From Adenophora triphylla var. japonica (taxonomy: Eukaryota; Streptophyta; Magnoliopsida; Asterales; Campanulaceae), in assembly GCA_022495995.1 (NCBI GenBank), contig JAFEMH010000078.1, positions 124,001 through 188,000 of the forward strand: a stretch of DNA of 64,000 nucleotides. Reading direction: 5' to 3'. Position 1 is the stretch's first letter. Each line of letters begins with the position of its first letter. Below are positions 61,518 to 64,000 of this stretch, in pieces. A program made the position numbers and the translations under genes. The notes under the pieces were generated by a model, which did not search any database, was not told where the DNA came from, and worked only from the letters and a program-made list of their open reading frames with translations.

Positions 61518-63705
61518 TCAACACAACTTCAAAATCGGGTCCAGGTGGGACAAGTATTCTACTTCAATGTCCAACTTCTTCCAAAAATCATGAATCGAGG
61601 ACAACTCAATCCGGCCCCCGCAGTTTTGTATGCATGCAATCTCGTGACTACATGGAAGTCCATGTGTTCGCCTCGAGTAACACCCACGCGGCTGAAGGAT
61701 CCATGACATTATCCCCACAACGACTCCGCTCTTCTTTGATGATGTCCAAAGCCGCCTTTGACACTCGCCCCAATATGTCTTGATACGAGATCACATGTCT
61801 TCATATCATTTGGAATTCTACTCTTTGATTGCTCCATAGTAGCTTTGATTGTTGTTATTTGGATTTCCATAATCTCATGAGCCTTTTTGAATAATGTGTC
61901 AAAAGTAGAAGAAGCACTCCCAAGGCCTTCTTCAACTGTTATGCTCACTCTCTGCCACTGTTCGTGGTGTGGGTTCCGAAGTGCGATGGCGATCTGTGTG
62001 CATCGACAAAATATTCGTAGAGTATGGAGCAATCCAAGTCTCGCAGGTAGGTCAATAAATCGGGATAAGATGCGTAATGATCGCAAAACGATTGCCAACG
62101 GTGTCCCACTCTTCGCGAGTAGCGGCGATGTTGCTTTATTAAATCTCCTCATGAATGATAGTGCAAACTCATTGCTACCGGTTTTATCCAACGCTCTCTT
62201 TTTAACATTGACTTCGATATGCCTTCGACACAAATGGTGTGCGGTCTCGGGAAATACCATTTGGACAAAGCATTAATGAAAGCCAAGTCACGATCGGTTA
62301 AGAAAACGGTTGGCATGTGGGGAGTATGAAAAAGACTTTGCAAATTCTTGAGTGCCCACGTGTAATTATCGCCTTCTCATTTTGGAGGAACGCATAGGCA
62401 ATTGTGAAATTCTTCCCCGTTGAAGTAAATCCTATAATCTCAAGTAATGCCATTCCATAGCAGTTGGTGTTGTAAGTGCGATCACCTTGTATCAATAAAA
62501 AAAGTTAGAAATGAATAAAATTGCAATTCAAAAAATGCATACGACTTGTGGAAAACAGAGTCAAAAAACGTATTCAAAAATCAAAAATTTACCTTGTACT
62601 ACATATGGAAAACAGTTAAGCATATCCGATGCTCGTGGGTGAGAGAAGAATATGTCACCGATCATGTCACTCTCGTTAGCTTTCCTCATGAAGAAGGTAT
62701 ATTTCTTATCCTCGAGTGCTTTTATGAACTGTTGAAGCGAGGATCTCCCTTGTCGTTCTTGTGACTTGCATTTTGTGAGGGCATTGTGGACGTGTTTCGG
62801 AGTACTCACGTTCTTCTCATCCTTCCTCTTTAACATTGTTAGAATGTTATTTGGACGCACCGAAGACTGACTTGCGCTACACACCTCCTCATATTCAGAA
62901 CTAGTCAATTTACCCAACGGATGACCTTCGGGATACGTTGGAAAGTCGTGATTATGAGAACCATGCTTCACAACGTAACCCCATACCCCATCACCCCTAT
63001 CTTTGGCCCGGATTTCAAAATTGCACCCAATCTTCTTCGTGCTAGTCACCCTCACATCTTTAGTTTTTCCGGACCTGTACTTGCCACCAAAATGGCATAC
63101 AATCTTCGCGTAGCCTAGGATCTTGCCACTTGTCTTCCTCGAATCCCCTATAGAAAGGGTTATATTTTGACGGGTCGCGATATCCCGTACGTGTTTAACA
63201 AGATCATCCCTATTTGAAAATAATAGGGATGTATCGAATTGATCACTGACATCCGGTCCCTACAACATCAATTAGAAAATTGCACAATAAGCAACGAGTG
63301 TATGACATTTCGTGTAGCATTATACGAGATGTTCCTGGAACATCTCGTGTAAATGTACCCGACTAAAACCCATTTATCTCGTGTTATACAATACGAGGTA
63401 ATACACCATAACTCGTGTATAAAAACACGACAAATAGCATAAAACTCGTATAATCTAACACGAAATAGAGTAATATCGTAATTTAAAAATCCAATCTTGA
63501 AAAACAATTTCGTTTCAAGATTGGATTTTTATTGCGACTTTGATCAAAACATCAAATATAACTTTAAAAACTTACTTCATTCTTTGCTTGGATTTTGATT
63601 TTGATGTGGAGAATTTGGTGGCAAACCTTCTTCTTCAAAAATATATTCCACAAGCTCAAGATCAATATGATCATAAAAACTTGGAGAATGTTGTGGAGAA
63701 TCCAT
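61518..63705 (-). pseudogene. FAR1-type MULE transposase, element B, frameshifted
   Basis: Exon 1 from ATG at 63705 reads MDSPQHSPSFYDHIDLELVE, similar in style to gene A. A TGA appears just before its GTAAGT donor, probably one extra A. Exon 2 (63259-62593) is fully open and holds the FAR1 domain: VCHFGGKYRSGK, CNFEIRAKDRGDGVWGYVVK, HNHDF, then MLKRKDEKNVSTPKHVHNAL. Exon 3 from 62485 has GDRTYNTNCYGMALLEIIGF (first catalytic Asp), FLTDRDLAFINAL, HLCRRHIEVNV and a SWIM-like CYSRRTHGLPCSHEI. The first SWIM Cys appears lost. Shifts at about 62370, 62260 and 62090 break the frame. Confidence 0.87.
63300..63472. repeat. Palindromic module in intron 1 of transposase gene B
   Basis: ACATTTCGTGTAGCATTATACGAGATGT, GAACATCTCGTGTAAATGTACCCGA, ATCTCGTGTTATACAATACGAGGT and ACTCGTATAATCTAACACGA-type hairpins lie between exon 1 and exon 2. 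This is the same position as in gene A. Confidence 0.88.
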
Positions 63706-63865
63706 ACTATGGTGTTAGATGATATGAGAATTAATGAAAATAATGGGTATAAATTTATGGGTGTTAAGACTAGGACAATGGTGTCACAAGCATGGGTGTA
63801 CAGAAGAACGGTGTTTCTCTCTGTTGGGCCGTTGTCCGCGTGAATATCGTGTTTGATGTAGGGCT

Positions 63866-63979
63866 TAGGTGTATCTCGTGTGTATATACCCGAGATACTA
63901 TGGTACATATCGTGTATACAAACACGATATAGTATTTGTTTACAGTAATTATATCGTATGAACAATACACGAGATGCAC
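63866..63979. repeat. Palindromic module upstream of transposase gene B
   Basis: GTATCTCGTGTGTATATACCCGAGATAC, ATATCGTGTATACAAACACGATAT and ATATCGTATGAACAATACACGAGAT lie about 160 bp upstream of the ATG at 63705. This mirrors 28096-28165 of element A. A further arm at 63991-64000 runs out of the window. Confidence 0.88.
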
Positions 63980-64000
63980 CCTGATTACTTTCGTGTATTG

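Larger units (their letters stand above)
50331..64000 (+). mobile_element. MULE-like element B (continues past the window)
   Basis: The left end reads TATATACAAGGCATGATTTT then ACAAGGCATGTACAAAATGA: two direct copies of TACAAGGCAT, the same design as the twin TACAGGGA motifs ending element A. It contains a PMD-type N-terminal gene (plus), a convergent FAR1/MULE-OTU gene (minus) and palindromic modules. An 8.3-kb Copia insertion lies inside. The right end is beyond position 64000, so size and duplication are unknown. Confidence 0.6.

Overview
The window is nuclear DNA of a flowering plant, most likely a eudicot. Evidence for this is a multi-exon cytosolic aspartyl-tRNA synthetase with plant-type sequence, many Stowaway-like MITEs (termini CTCCCTCCGTCCC with TA target duplications), hAT MITEs with 8-bp duplications, Copia LTR elements primed by initiator tRNA-Met (TGGTATCAGAGC), a plant L1-type LINE with a DUF4283-like ORF1, and FAR1/MULE, PMD and OTU gene remnants. 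I cannot name the species. Only one gene looks intact and of host origin; the rest is layered transposon sequence.

Layout. (1) 1-2748: no recognisable gene, one MITE. (2) 2749-12412: a candidate non-autonomous Helitron (5' TC terminus, 3' nine-bp-stem hairpin followed by CTAG). It carries same-strand fragments of three unrelated host genes: TCP11-like, NDR/AGC kinase and histidinol-phosphate aminotransferase. hAT and Stowaway MITEs are inserted in it. (3) 13.7-15.2 kb: remnant of a minus-strand LTR element. (4) 15774-21211: a Copia element with 224-bp LTRs and a TTAAT duplication, its pol split by a 680-bp hAT MITE; the 3' end of a different, older Copia follows. (5) 22397-32134: MULE-like element A, with a decayed PMD gene, about 14.6 copies of a 166-168-bp satellite, a FAR1/MULE transposase gene and an OTU protease domain, all on the plus strand. 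(6) 32476-48185: AspRS, ten exons, 540 codons, with introns full of MITEs, a hAT element and a 6.4-kb antisense LINE. (7) about 50331 to the window end: MULE-like element B, with a short PMD-type N-terminal gene on plus and a FAR1/MULE-OTU gene on minus, convergent. An 8.3-kb minus-strand Copia element interrupts the PMD-type gene.

The most unusual signal is a family of short palindromic modules (core resembling AYYTCGNRT and its reverse complement). They sit in the first intron of all four MULE-element genes, upstream of both transposase genes, and 3' of both OTU genes. The two arms of each palindrome change together from locus to locus, so symmetry is kept while sequence drifts. The satellite array, a near-identical inverted repeat between the convergent genes of element B, and paired direct repeats at the element termini add to this architecture.

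Element A ends about 340 bp upstream of the AspRS start codon, so it lies in or next to the promoter of an essential gene. Exon boundaries were read by eye from GT/AG sites and reading-frame continuity; no alignment or database search was run.
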